Assembly: GCA_025920705.1 (NCBI GenBank)
Contig: JAPDLJ010000006.1
Span: forward strand, 1 to 62,203
DNA length: 62,203 bases
From: Candidatus Jingweiarchaeum tengchongense
GTDB lineage: Archaea > Nanobdellota > Nanobdellia > Jingweiarchaeales > Jingweiarchaeaceae
Reading direction: 5' to 3'
The notes below the pieces were generated by a model. It was not told the origin of the DNA and ran no database searches. It saw only the letters and a program-made list of their open reading frames with translations. A program made the translations under genes and the position numbers. Positions 27,323 to 36,053 of the stretch are shown here, one piece after another; position 1 is the first letter of the stretch; every line of letters begins with the position of its first letter.

Positions 27323-28006
27323 ATGTTGAGAGAAGATTTGAAGGAAAAACAAAAGAAAAAATTAATTGCATTACAGATACAAAGACAAGTGCAAATACAG
27401 AAACAGAAAGAATTTTTCTTAATATTTTCTTTTATATTGACTGGTGTGATCGGTAGAATTGCTTTACAGAGTATACCTAGTGTTGAACCAATTACAGCAA
27501 TCGCAATCCTTTCTGGTATTTTATTTGGAAAAAAGAAAGGCGCATTTGTAGGGGCTTCAAGCTTCTATCTCTCAAATTTTTTTGTTTTTGGTGGGCAAGG
27601 CCCTTGGACTTTTTTTCAAGTTTTGGGTGCTGGGATTGCAGGTTATCTCGGCGGCTTGGTAAGGAGGAATAGAATATTATCAATTCTTATTATAACAATA
27701 ATCGCTACAATTTTATATGAAGCAATTGTTAATCTTACAGGTTTATTTTTTGTTGGCCTTCATTTACTTCCAATTTATTATCTTACAAGTTTACCATTCT
27801 CAATCACTCATTTAATCTCAAACATATTTTTTGTATTGGGGGTGCCGAAATTTGCGAAGTGGATCGAAGCTAAGACAAAGTTTAAAGAGATTGAAGACAA
27901 AGTATCTACCTTATTTTTTGAGCATAGTGGTAATAACCATACTATTTTTAATTTTTGGAGGAGAACACACAGGAAAGACCATAGTAATAGGAGAGAGACA
28001 AATTAA
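27323..28006 (+). CDS. ECF-transporter S-component-like membrane protein
   Basis: 227 residues as read. After a charged, Gln/Lys-rich N-terminus (about 1-34) there are five to six hydrophobic helices, including a VEPITAIAILSGILFGKKKGAF-like segment typical of ECF substrate-binding subunits. The last about 38 residues are rich in His, Arg and Asn, lie out of frame over the next gene, and look like non-native tail. Paired with a DUF4430 protein it suggests uptake of a vitamin, possibly cobalamin. No A/A'/T subunits are in the window, so the ligand is open. Confidence 0.7.
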   Translation: MLREDLKEKQKKKLIALQIQRQVQIQKQKEFFLIFSFILTGVIGRIALQSIPSVEPITAIAILSGILFGKKKGAFVGASSFYLSNFFVFGGQGPWTFFQVLGAGIAGYLGGLVRRNRILSILIITIIATILYEAIVNLTGLFFVGLHLLPIYYLTSLPFSITHLISNIFFVLGVPKFAKWIEAKTKFKEIEDKVSTLFFEHSGNNHTIFNFWRRTHRKDHSNRRETN

Positions 28007-28286
28007 CTGTAAGATCATCGTAGATGACGGCAACGTGACGAACAGCTTTGACTTGGTTGTAAATAAAGGTAAGACTGCAATTGAAGCATTAGAAATAGTG
28101 ATGGATGTTGATGTGAACCAGACTAGTTTTGGCCCATTTATTACTTGTATTAATCATATTTGTGGTAGTAATGAAGAAAGGACATATTGGGCTTTCTATA
28201 TCAACGGAGAATACGCGATGGAAGGAGCAGGAAGTTACAAAGTAAAGCAAGGAGATGTTCTTAGTTTTAATCTTACAAAATATTGA
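27891..28286 (+). CDS. DUF4430 (transcobalamin C-terminal-like) exported protein
   Basis: 131 residues from a TTG at 27891, giving the signal or anchor MKTKYLPYFLSIVVITILFL followed by an extracellular domain. The WAFYINGEYAMEGAGSYKVKQGD part is the recognisable end of the DUF4430 fold, a ligand-binding domain related to the C-terminus of transcobalamin and seen beside ECF S subunits. The alternative starts are TTG 27918 and GTG 27927. It overlaps the upstream gene out of frame by about 116 bases. It converges on the permease at 28290 with a 3-base gap. Confidence 0.75.
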   Translation: MKTKYLPYFLSIVVITILFLIFGGEHTGKTIVIGERQINCKIIVDDGNVTNSFDLVVNKGKTAIEALEIVMDVDVNQTSFGPFITCINHICGSNEERTYWAFYINGEYAMEGAGSYKVKQGDVLSFNLTKY

Positions 28287-28289
28287 TAA

Positions 28290-29483
28290 TTATTTCAGAT
28301 ACCAAAGCATTGTTGGAATAATCAAACAACCCATACAATTTGTCCTCTTTATCTTTGTTTTTATTGTGATATATCCAATTGTTGTTGAGGCAATTAAAAT
28401 TAATAATCCAATATAAGAGCTAAAAATAAAAACAAGAAGACATACAAAAACAAGTGAAAAAATCGTGAGTTTCCTGTAATTTATTTTGTTGATTTTATTA
28501 CAGATTAAAGATGAAAGTTTTAAAGATATTATAAAGCACAGAATGGCTGATAGAACACAAGTGAAAAGCAAGATTAATAAAGAAACCATATCAAAAATAG
28601 GTATTTCTCTTAGTAATGTAAATGCGCCAATTCTTGCTTTTTTCAATGTGAAAAATGTAATCAATGAAGCAATGACATAGGAGGAAGTTATACTTGAAAC
28701 AGATAATAGATATTCCTCATTATTTTCTTTTTTTGAAATTTCATCTGACAATATAGATATCTGGGCTGGACTTAATGTTGGAATGAAGCCTAGAATGATT
28801 GATGTCAACGAACTGCTTGTAACAATGTTTAATGCTCTTCCTTTTTTGATGTTGATATTGAATTTTTTCTTTTGCTCCTTTATTTTAACACTATTCTTCA
28901 TATTCAGGATGAGATTACTAATTCCAAAAAAACCAGTAAGTAGTGGAAACAATGGTTGATTGACATCAATCAAATTCAAGGAGATGAAACCAAGTAAACC
29001 AGCGCATAGAAATACTAAGATTGCAAATGATTTTTTTCTTAAATCTTCTTCCTTAAGTATTAGATGTACAGAAACTAAAAATAGGAATACAGGCACCAGC
29101 CCTCTTGCGTTGTAATAAATTATTGGTAAGATTTTGATGAAGATTGGAGATAAAATCGCAGATATTAATATTGAGAAGAGTGCGCCATAGCAACATATTT
29201 TCACGGCTTTCAGACCATAGCCTTCCAATACAAACCTATGCGCAGGCAAAACAGATAAAGAACTAATTTCATTTGGTATACCAATAAATGTTGATCTTAA
29301 AAATTCAAAGAAGATAGAAGCAGTTACTGTGCTTATGATAAGAATGCCAATTTCTAAAGAATTAAAATAATTCATTAAAAAAGGAGCAATTAGAACAAGC
29401 AAATTTGTGTGAAAGCCAGGGATAACTCCAAATATTATACCAAGGATTATGCCAATGAAAAATGCAACGAAACTAATTAACAT
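28290..29483 (-). CDS. TctA/DUF112-like permease, archaeal type
   Basis: 397 residues with about ten hydrophobic helices. The N-terminus has GVIPGFHTNLL and the middle has a second similar block (GFIPTLSPAQ), an internal duplication typical of the TctA-like family of archaeal polytopic proteins (COG1784). A two-helix hairpin with conserved Pro-Gly is expected for the substrate site. The transported compound is unknown. The start overlaps the end of the endonuclease III gene by 11 bases. Confidence 0.75.
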   Translation of the reverse strand: MLISFVAFFIGIILGIIFGVIPGFHTNLLVLIAPFLMNYFNSLEIGILIISTVTASIFFEFLRSTFIGIPNEISSLSVLPAHRFVLEGYGLKAVKICCYGALFSILISAILSPIFIKILPIIYYNARGLVPVFLFLVSVHLILKEEDLRKKSFAILVFLCAGLLGFISLNLIDVNQPLFPLLTGFFGISNLILNMKNSVKIKEQKKKFNINIKKGRALNIVTSSSLTSIILGFIPTLSPAQISILSDEISKKENNEEYLLSVSSITSSYVIASLITFFTLKKARIGAFTLLREIPIFDMVSLLILLFTCVLSAILCFIISLKLSSLICNKINKINYRKLTIFSLVFVCLLVFIFSSYIGLLILIASTTIGYITIKTKIKRTNCMGCLIIPTMLWYLK

Positions 29484-30138
29484 ATCTGCAGAACCTTTTT
29501 ATTGGACACATTTCACACTTTGGCTTGGATGTTCTGCATATCTCTTTTCCGAATTCAACAAATAGAAAATTAACCAATTTTTTATCTTTTTCTTTGACAA
29601 GTGCTTCAATCTTTTCCTTTATTTTTTCGTAGCCATCTTTTTCATCTACAATACCCAGCCTTTTCGCCACAACAGCAACGTGAACATCAACCGGTATCGT
29701 AGCAACACCATAACCAAAGCATAAAACACAATCAGCTGTTTTTTTACCAACACCAGGTAAATTGATCAATACTTCTCTTTCCCTTGGCACTTTCCCATTA
29801 TATCTCTCTTTCAATATCTTTGCAATCTCCTTTATCCTCTTCGCCTTTATTCGATAAAAACCAACAGGTCTTATCGTCTCCTCGATTTCCTTCACATCAG
29901 CATTTATAAAATCATCAATTTTCTTAAACTTTTTAAACAATTTTTTTGAAGCTTCATGTGTGATTTCATCCCTTGTCCTTTGTGAAAGTAAAGTTGTGAA
30001 CAAAACATGTAATGGTTCATCTTTATATTTAACAACATGGTATCTTCTTTTGAGTATATGTATGACATCATCCAAAAAATTATTTGAAGGATTCTTCACC
30101 CCAACACACCGAACAGCTTGCTTTCTTTCTTTTTTCAA
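29473..30138 (-). CDS. nth: Endonuclease III (DNA glycosylase/AP lyase)
   Basis: Up to 221 residues. The helix-hairpin-helix LPGVGKKTADCVL contains the catalytic Lys, VDVHVAVVAKRLG contains the catalytic Asp, and the C-terminus has the [4Fe-4S] set CRTSKPKCEMCPIKRFC (C-x6-C-x2-C-x5-C). It removes oxidised pyrimidines. The first start is a TTG at 30138, which overlaps the kinase gene by 59 bases. GTG 30099 or TTG 30075 are likelier, because the family normally begins near the 'DDVIHILKRRY' segment. Confidence 0.93.
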   Translation of the reverse strand: MKKERKQAVRCVGVKNPSNNFLDDVIHILKRRYHVVKYKDEPLHVLFTTLLSQRTRDEITHEASKKLFKKFKKIDDFINADVKEIEETIRPVGFYRIKAKRIKEIAKILKERYNGKVPREREVLINLPGVGKKTADCVLCFGYGVATIPVDVHVAVVAKRLGIVDEKDGYEKIKEKIEALVKEKDKKLVNFLFVEFGKEICRTSKPKCEMCPIKRFCRYVN

Positions 30139-30622
30139 TCACATCAATAATCTCTTTAACTACTTCATCTATCTTTCTTTTGCTTGTGTCTATCTCATGC
30201 ACTTTATGTCCATTCTTTAATGCTTCATAAGTGCATACACCAACTATCTCAGCTTCAACATTTTCTATTATTTTTTCTTTTTTGTATCCTTTACTTTCCA
30301 ATCTTCTCTTCAATTCTCTTGGATTACACCTAAGTACAATACAAATTTCACAGAATTTTGGTTTTGCCACATGCGCAAAATGTGAATCCACAATTACCTG
30401 CTTGTCTATTTTTTTTATGATGCTTTCTATGTCCTGCGCAAATCTTTCTTCATCGACAATCTTTATTTTTCTTTTTTTATCATAGCCAATAACAACTTTT
30501 TTATCTATTTTAATTACATCATCAATACCCACAACAATTGCGTCTAATCTCTTCGCTAAAACCTTAGCAATCCTTGTTTTCCCAGTTCCAGGTGTCCCCG
30601 AAATCAATATTGCTTTTTTCAT
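30080..30622 (-). CDS. AK6/Fap7-like adenylate kinase-type P-loop protein
   Basis: 180 residues with Walker A ISGTPGTGKTRIAK at the N-terminus, VDSHFAHV (a Walker-B-like core), and ESKGYKKEKIIENVEAE near residue 110, the typical AK6 block. Fap7/AK6 proteins act as NMP kinases and in small ribosomal subunit maturation. Its C-terminal end overlaps the longest reading of nth. It begins on the stop of the phosphoesterase gene (4-base overlap), so the genes form one operon. Confidence 0.88.
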   Translation of the reverse strand: MKKAILISGTPGTGKTRIAKVLAKRLDAIVVGIDDVIKIDKKVVIGYDKKRKIKIVDEERFAQDIESIIKKIDKQVIVDSHFAHVAKPKFCEICIVLRCNPRELKRRLESKGYKKEKIIENVEAEIVGVCTYEALKNGHKVHEIDTSKRKIDEVVKEIIDVIEKRKKASCSVCWGEESFK

Positions 30623-31215
30623 AATTCAATTACAACTCCTTTTTTCCCCGCATTTATTACTTTTGTTTTCTTAACAAAATCTTCCTCTCCAGCATGCTCG
30701 TGTATATGACCACATATACAGATTTCCACATCAGCACTTTCGATGAAATCTCTAATGGATTTGCTTCCAGTGTGCATTCCAAGCAGATGATCTAATTTTG
30801 TTTTATAAGGTGGGTTATGGGTGACGAGCACAATTTTATTTAAATTTAAAAAACTTGAAAGAAGCCTTTTAAATTCACTCTCACTAATTTCATAAGGTGT
30901 AAAAAAAGGCGTTGGGAGGGAGCCACCAATCCCAACAAAGTTGTAATTTCCAATTCTCTCACTTTTTCCATGTATGAATTTAAAATTATACTTCTTGCAA
31001 ATTTCTAATAAAATTTCAGGTCTTTCACTATTGCCAGGTATGATGAAAATTTCCTTGTTTGCCTTAGCCAATTCCGCGCAACTTCTTTCTAGGCCAGTTC
31101 CGAATGTGCTGATATCACCTGCACAAACTAAGAAATCCACTTCATCCGCCCTTTCTATGAGCTTTCTAATTGCTTCCAAATCTTGATGTACATCGGAAAA
31201 GGCAAGAAATTTCAT
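30619..31215 (-). CDS. Calcineurin-like metallophosphoesterase
   Basis: 198 residues. Motifs: FSDVHQD, CAGDIS, PGNSE in place of GNHE, THNPPYKTKLD, and GHIHEHAG. All metal ligands except the usual His of GNH[DE] are visible. The family acts on small phosphoesters, and some members are 2',3'-cyclic phosphodiesterases. It overlaps the ATPase gene by 4 bases. Substrate unknown. Confidence 0.85.
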   Translation of the reverse strand: MKFLAFSDVHQDLEAIRKLIERADEVDFLVCAGDISTFGTGLERSCAELAKANKEIFIIPGNSERPEILLEICKKYNFKFIHGKSERIGNYNFVGIGGSLPTPFFTPYEISESEFKRLLSSFLNLNKIVLVTHNPPYKTKLDHLLGMHTGSKSIRDFIESADVEICICGHIHEHAGEEDFVKKTKVINAGKKGVVIEL

Positions 31216-32756
31216 TTTGCTTCGACTCTTATACTCGCTTTGTACTTCTTTTCTAACTTTTTTATTCTTTTTCCCTTCCTTCCTACTATATTTGCAATCT
31301 GTTCCTTTGGTACAATGATCAACACATTACTACCATTTACTTCTATACTAGCAGTAGGTGCAATCTCACCAAGTTCTTCTTCTATCTTTTCTCTTAACCC
31401 GGCCTTTCTCCTTATTGGCACAACAACAGTTTCTTCTCCAAATGTGTACATCTCATATTCTAGTTGTTTTGTTAAAAAGTCCCTAATTTCAATTACAGGC
31501 CTTGATAGATCTCTCTCCCTCATTCCACTTGGCATCTTCACCGTCATCTTCAATTCGTACACCTTTGCAACATTTCCACCCTGCATGAATATCACAGTAT
31601 CAATAATACTTGGTATCATACCGAGTTCAACTCTCCTCACAAATCTTTGTATTGCATCAATTGCAGTCGATGCATGTATCACACCAATCATACCAATTCC
31701 AGCTAATCGCATATCTGAATATAACTTAAAATCTGGATCATCTCTCATTTCATCAAATATTGTATAATCTGGTCTTGAGAGTAAGAGTATGTCGTGTATC
31801 TCTTCACTCGTCCCCAATTGCTTTGAATACTGTGTGATCTCATCAGGTAAAATTAAGTCCCTAGGGCTTTCTACTGTTTTCACAATTTTCCCCTTTTTCT
31901 GATAAAATTCAGCCAAAGCTTGCGCCATTGTTGTTTTTCCATGACCAGGTGGCCCAGCAATTAATATTCCTTCTGCCTTTTCCTCAAACCTTTTTATCAA
32001 CTCCTTAGGTAAGTTATAATCCTCGATATTTAATTTCACCAAAGGTCTAGCTGCCGTTATCTCCCAACCATCAGAAAATGGAGGCCTCGTAATTATTATT
32101 CGATAATTCTTTAATTGAACGATTGTCGAACCTTTCCTATCAATCTCAACGAACCCTTTCTTATTCGTTCTCGCGAACTCAACAATTTCCTTTGCAATTT
32201 CCTCGATTTCCTCTTTTTTAAGTCGCTCATCACCAATTTTTACAAATTGCCAATTTCCAGGCTTACCTTTTTTTGCATATGGAAAAACATTTTCTTTTAA
32301 GTGAACACTCATTGTTTCATTATCAAAAAACTTCTCAAGTTCCAACTTCTCTTTTTTTGGCCTTAATTCAATATAAATTGTTTCAACACCCATTGCTCTT
32401 GCAGCTTCTGCTTGTACAAGATCACCAGTAATCAGACAGGCACTCTTCTCCACTGCCAGTTCGCGGATTAAAGCATCTATCTCGCCAGCCTTTGCATATT
32501 TTATTTCCATACTACTGGGTCTAACCCCAGTAAATTCTAATTCAATCTTTTTCTCATTAGCCAATTCTCTCAGTCTTCTTAACTCATCAAGACCAGCCAA
32601 TCCGATTGGTTTTCCAAAATTTGCCTGATTCTCAAGTTCGGAGATCACTGCGTTGTGAATAATTATCCTACCTTTTATTTCACCCTTCAAAATCAAATCA
32701 GAAACAACTCTTTCTATGATTACACTGGTATCTGGCACATATAATTTTTTTTCCAT
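31212..32756 (-). CDS. PIN-ATPase-KH protein (PilT-like)
   Basis: 514 residues in three parts. The N-terminal PIN nuclease domain (about 1-140) has YVPDTSVIIERV, GEIDALIRELA and ITGDLVQAEAA with its acidic residues. A VirB11/PilT-type ATPase (about 260-430) has Walker A AGPPGHGKTT and a FDEMRDDPDF Walker-B-like block. A C-terminal KH domain has GRKGKRIKK. This fusion is known in archaea (COG1855) and is thought to act on RNA, but its role is not settled. It lies in the operon of the phosphoesterase and AK6 genes. Confidence 0.9.
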   Translation of the reverse strand: MEKKLYVPDTSVIIERVVSDLILKGEIKGRIIIHNAVISELENQANFGKPIGLAGLDELRRLRELANEKKIELEFTGVRPSSMEIKYAKAGEIDALIRELAVEKSACLITGDLVQAEAARAMGVETIYIELRPKKEKLELEKFFDNETMSVHLKENVFPYAKKGKPGNWQFVKIGDERLKKEEIEEIAKEIVEFARTNKKGFVEIDRKGSTIVQLKNYRIIITRPPFSDGWEITAARPLVKLNIEDYNLPKELIKRFEEKAEGILIAGPPGHGKTTMAQALAEFYQKKGKIVKTVESPRDLILPDEITQYSKQLGTSEEIHDILLLSRPDYTIFDEMRDDPDFKLYSDMRLAGIGMIGVIHASTAIDAIQRFVRRVELGMIPSIIDTVIFMQGGNVAKVYELKMTVKMPSGMRERDLSRPVIEIRDFLTKQLEYEMYTFGEETVVVPIRRKAGLREKIEEELGEIAPTASIEVNGSNVLIIVPKEQIANIVGRKGKRIKKLEKKYKASIRVEAK

Positions 32757-32785
32757 ATCAAATAAACAAATAAATCTAATTTAAA

Positions 32786-34069
32786 TTACTTTGCTTTTAT
32801 TACTTTTATTCCGTTCATATAAGGAACAAGCACATCTGGAATTTTTACAGAACCATCTTCTTGTTGGTAGATTTCTAATATTGCCATCATCGTTCTACTC
32901 GTCGCGAGCGCAGTGTTGTTTAATGTGTGCACATAACCAGCAGGGGGTAAACCTTCTTTTTCCCTATACTTTATATTCAATCTTCTAGCTTGGTAATCAG
33001 TGCAATTTGAGTTCGAGCCAACTTCTCTATACTTTCCATCAACCATCCATACTTCTATATCATACTTTTTAGCCGCAATTGTACCAATGTCCCCAGAACA
33101 AACATTAACAACACGGTAAGGTAATTTAAGCGCTTTGTATAAATCTTCTGAATTTTTTTGCAATTCTTCATGAAGTTTCCACGAGTCGTTTGGATGACAA
33201 AATATGAATTGTTCCACCTTATTGAATTGATGCATCCTAAACAATCCCTTTGTATATTTTCCATGTGCTCCAACTTCCTTTCTAAAACAGGGGCTAACTC
33301 CAACGAGTTTTATTGGCAATTCTTTAGCATTTATTGTTTCATTCATAAACATTGCTGCTAACGGATGTTCAGCTGTTGCGATCAAATACAAATCTTCTTT
33401 TTCAATCTTGTACATTACATTTTCAAAATCAGCTAAATCCACAACACCCTCATATGGTTTTCTTCTTATCATGAATGGCGGTTCAATTAATATGTATCCT
33501 CTCTTCATTAAGAAATCGATTGCAAACCTAATGATTGCATAATCTAAAAGCACAAGCTCATTTTTAAAGTAATAGAAACCCTTCCCTGCCACTTTTGCAG
33601 CTCTTTCTTGGTCAATGATCCCAAGCCCCAATGCAATTTCCAAGTGGTTTTTTGGTTTGAAATTAAATTTTGGTATCGTTCCCCATCTTCTTATTTCAAC
33701 ATTATCATTCTCATCCTTACCAATCGGTACGGATTCATGCAAGATGTTGGGTAATTTGTATAATATCTCATCTATTCTGTTTTTATATTTCTCAATTTCC
33801 ATTTCAATCTTTTTAATTTGCATTGGAATTTCTTCAATTTCCTTTATCTCTTTACTTACATCCTTCCCCTTCTTTTTTAATTCTGCAACTTGCCTTGAAA
33901 TTATGTTTCTTTTATGTCTTAATTCTCCAACTTTCTTTACTCCCTCTCTCCATTTTTTGTCTATTTCCAACAATTCATCGACCAATTGAACCCTATCTTT
34001 CATACCTCTCTTTATCAGATCATCTTTAACAATTTCAGGTTTCTCCCTGATGAGTTTAATATCCAACAT
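32786..34069 (-). CDS. serS: Seryl-tRNA synthetase
   Basis: 427 residues, class II. The N-terminal coiled coil (about 35-105) carries the tRNA-binding arm. The catalytic motifs are FRKEVGAHGKYTKGLFRMHQF (motif 2 region, shown in part as GLFRMHQF) and the C-terminal HTLNNTALATSRTMMAI (motif 3). This is the common SerRS type, not the rare methanogen type. It is followed by nrdG after a 36-base gap in which I see no other gene. Confidence 0.96.
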   Translation of the reverse strand: MLDIKLIREKPEIVKDDLIKRGMKDRVQLVDELLEIDKKWREGVKKVGELRHKRNIISRQVAELKKKGKDVSKEIKEIEEIPMQIKKIEMEIEKYKNRIDEILYKLPNILHESVPIGKDENDNVEIRRWGTIPKFNFKPKNHLEIALGLGIIDQERAAKVAGKGFYYFKNELVLLDYAIIRFAIDFLMKRGYILIEPPFMIRRKPYEGVVDLADFENVMYKIEKEDLYLIATAEHPLAAMFMNETINAKELPIKLVGVSPCFRKEVGAHGKYTKGLFRMHQFNKVEQFIFCHPNDSWKLHEELQKNSEDLYKALKLPYRVVNVCSGDIGTIAAKKYDIEVWMVDGKYREVGSNSNCTDYQARRLNIKYREKEGLPPAGYVHTLNNTALATSRTMMAILEIYQQEDGSVKIPDVLVPYMNGIKVIKAK

Positions 34070-34105
34070 AAAAACACTATTATATTTAGTGATAAATAAA
34101 CTTTA

Positions 34106-34810
34106 TCAAAACCTTAGAATCACATTTTTCATTTTTTTTGATAGATTCCTTATCCTCACCATCTCATCTACGCTAAAGCTTTTGCCAACAAGTCCCTTAT
34201 CTACAATATTACCAATGTCTGACCGAAACATCTGCCAAACCCAAATTTTATAAGGAAAGATTTGTTTATGGATCATCTTTAATTCTCTCTCTCCAACCAA
34301 GCCAGGGACAAGGGTTGTTCTCAATTCATAATCAACATTAAATTTTTTAGCGATTTCAATACTTTCTTTTATTTTTTTAATATTTACTTCCTTACCTGTC
34401 AAATTTCCGTAGCTTTCTTTATTTAATGATGTTTTAACATCGATTGCAACGAAATCCAACAATTCCATCCCCATCAATTCTTTTAACAGATCGGGAAAGC
34501 TTCCATTCGTAAAAATTCCAATTAAAAGTTTCATTTTTTTACCCCATTTTCCAATCTCAACTACTGCATCTTTTTGCAACAAAGGCTCACCACCAGTTAT
34601 TACAATTGCATCGATTAACGGTAAATTCTTTCTTATTTCATTTTTAACCCAATCGATTTCTCTTAAGAACCCAGGTTTAAACACTAATATGTCAGCATTG
34701 AAACAATATCTACATCTAAAATTACACCCAGCAAAGAAAACAACAGAAGCTATTTTCTTTGGATAATCAACTGTTGAGATGCCTTGTACACCAGCTATGT
34801 AAGCTTTCAT
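34106..34810 (-). CDS. nrdG: Anaerobic ribonucleotide reductase activating enzyme (radical SAM)
   Basis: 234 residues. The CNFRCRYC motif (Cys 29, 33, 36) binds the [4Fe-4S] cluster and TGGEPLLQ is the glycine-rich SAM site. It installs the glycyl radical on NrdD. It ends the dNTP gene group nrdD-nrdD-redoxin-dcd-dCMP deaminase-nrdG, and its ATG directly follows the stop of the deaminase gene (TAAATG). Similar radical-SAM proteins activate other glycyl enzymes, but the context makes NrdG the best call. Confidence 0.88.
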   Translation of the reverse strand: MKAYIAGVQGISTVDYPKKIASVVFFAGCNFRCRYCFNADILVFKPGFLREIDWVKNEIRKNLPLIDAIVITGGEPLLQKDAVVEIGKWGKKMKLLIGIFTNGSFPDLLKELMGMELLDFVAIDVKTSLNKESYGNLTGKEVNIKKIKESIEIAKKFNVDYELRTTLVPGLVGERELKMIHKQIFPYKIWVWQMFRSDIGNIVDKGLVGKSFSVDEMVRIRNLSKKMKNVILRF

Positions 34811-35275
34811 TTACTCTTCCTTTAAATCAATTTTATCAATCTGCATTTTACTTTGTTCAATTAATTCTTTTAATGTTTTGTTGTTCATTGCATCGTGTTC
34901 CTTTAAGTAGACGACCCTTTTGATACCTGCATTAATCAATGCCTTAAAGCAACCAATACAAGGAAAGGTTGTTGTGTATATAGTAGCACCATCAACACTA
35001 ACACCATGAACTGCTGCTTGTATGATTGTGTTCATTTCTGCATGCACAGCCCTGCAATTTTCATAATCAACCATAGAACCGACATTTAACCTTAAACAAG
35101 TCTCTCTCGTGCAATGAGGTAAGCCCCTTGGTGCTCCATTATAACCAGTAGCAATAATATGTTTATCTTTTACAAGTACTGCCCCCCTCTTTACTTTCAC
35201 ACAAGTAGAACGTTTAGCCACCAACAAAGCGATTCGCATAAAATATTCATCCAATGGCATTCTATTTTCTTCCAT
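34811..35275 (-). CDS. dCMP deaminase-type cytidine/deoxycytidylate deaminase
   Basis: 154 residues. HAEMNTIIQAA and FPCIGCFK give the zinc site His, catalytic Glu and two Cys. The N-terminal block (MRIALLVAKRSTC) and the additional CTRETCLRL pair resemble ComEB/dCMP deaminase. It should convert dCMP to dUMP. It lies between dcd and nrdG in the dNTP group. Confidence 0.9.
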   Translation of the reverse strand: MEENRMPLDEYFMRIALLVAKRSTCVKVKRGAVLVKDKHIIATGYNGAPRGLPHCTRETCLRLNVGSMVDYENCRAVHAEMNTIIQAAVHGVSVDGATIYTTTFPCIGCFKALINAGIKRVVYLKEHDAMNNKTLKELIEQSKMQIDKIDLKEE

Positions 35276-35278
35276 ATT

Positions 35279-35782
35279 CTACCCCTTCTCAGCATACACA
35301 CCTTTGTACCCTTCCTTTGTTTCCCTACTCATTCGCATGAATGTAAGCTGTGCAACTCTTGCATTTTTTTTAATCTTAATTCCATTCTCATTCATCACAT
35401 AAAGCATAAATTCAAGTCCTCCTCTAAATCCAGCATCGATCAGTCCCGTTGCCACACTTGCACCATTCCTTAACAGTGTAGTTCTCGGTCTTAAAATTGC
35501 AACGAGGTCGAGTGGCATATTTATTCTTTCATTTGTTCTTACTTTATAACAACCCTTTTTCAGAAAAATCCAATCATTTTTCCATTTTATCGCTTTTGTC
35601 TCGGATATCTTCCTTTCTTTATTGTCAAAATCAACTTGTCCATAATCGACGAACTCGTGGATTTCTTTCACAGACAAATCTATACCATTTGGAGTTAGTT
35701 GTGTTTCAATATTAATTGTATTTTCTATCAATGGAGGATTTTTCTTCTGTAATTCCAGGATTTCTTCCTTACTAAGTATCAT
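35279..35782 (-). CDS. dcd: dCTP deaminase
   Basis: 167 residues. Motifs: PNGIDLSVKEI, LRPRTTLLRNGASVATGLIDAGFRGG (given in part: RPRTTLLRNG) with the catalytic Glu in FRGGLEFML, and QLTFMR. This is the trimeric dUTPase fold that converts dCTP to dUTP. With the dCMP deaminase there are two routes from dCTP/dCMP to uracil nucleotides for dTMP synthesis. Start ATG at 35782 directly follows the redoxin stop. Confidence 0.93.
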   Translation of the reverse strand: MILSKEEILELQKKNPPLIENTINIETQLTPNGIDLSVKEIHEFVDYGQVDFDNKERKISETKAIKWKNDWIFLKKGCYKVRTNERINMPLDLVAILRPRTTLLRNGASVATGLIDAGFRGGLEFMLYVMNENGIKIKKNARVAQLTFMRMSRETKEGYKGVYAEKG

Positions 35783-35784
35783 TT

Positions 35785-36042
35785 TTATCCCATCGCTTTC
35801 CTTATTTCTTCTTTTAATTTCTCTTCTTTCGGTATCTCACCAAAGAATATCGTTTCATCATTTATTGCGATGCTTGGCGTGGATACGACTTGATGCATTA
35901 AAGCCTCTTCTGGTTCCTTTGTGATGTCTATCTCCAATACTTTAACCTTCATTTCCTTTGCCACTTTCTCAACGATTTTTTTTGCAATTGGACAATTTGG
36001 ACATTTTTTTGAAGTAAACAGTTTTATAACAACATCCTTCAT
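35785..36042 (-). CDS. Small thioredoxin/glutaredoxin-like protein
   Basis: 85 residues. The CPNC active site is near residue 15 (KKCPNCPIAKK), and the cis-Pro segment is VSTPSIAINDE. It has the NrdH/glutaredoxin-like size. AGGTGAT precedes the ATG. Its place between dcd and the two nrdD genes suggests it is the electron donor for the anaerobic reductase, as known for some class III enzymes; this is inference. Confidence 0.9.
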   Translation of the reverse strand: MKDVVIKLFTSKKCPNCPIAKKIVEKVAKEMKVKVLEIDITKEPEEALMHQVVSTPSIAINDETIFFGEIPKEEKLKEEIRKAMG

Positions 36043-36053
36043 TTTTTATCACC

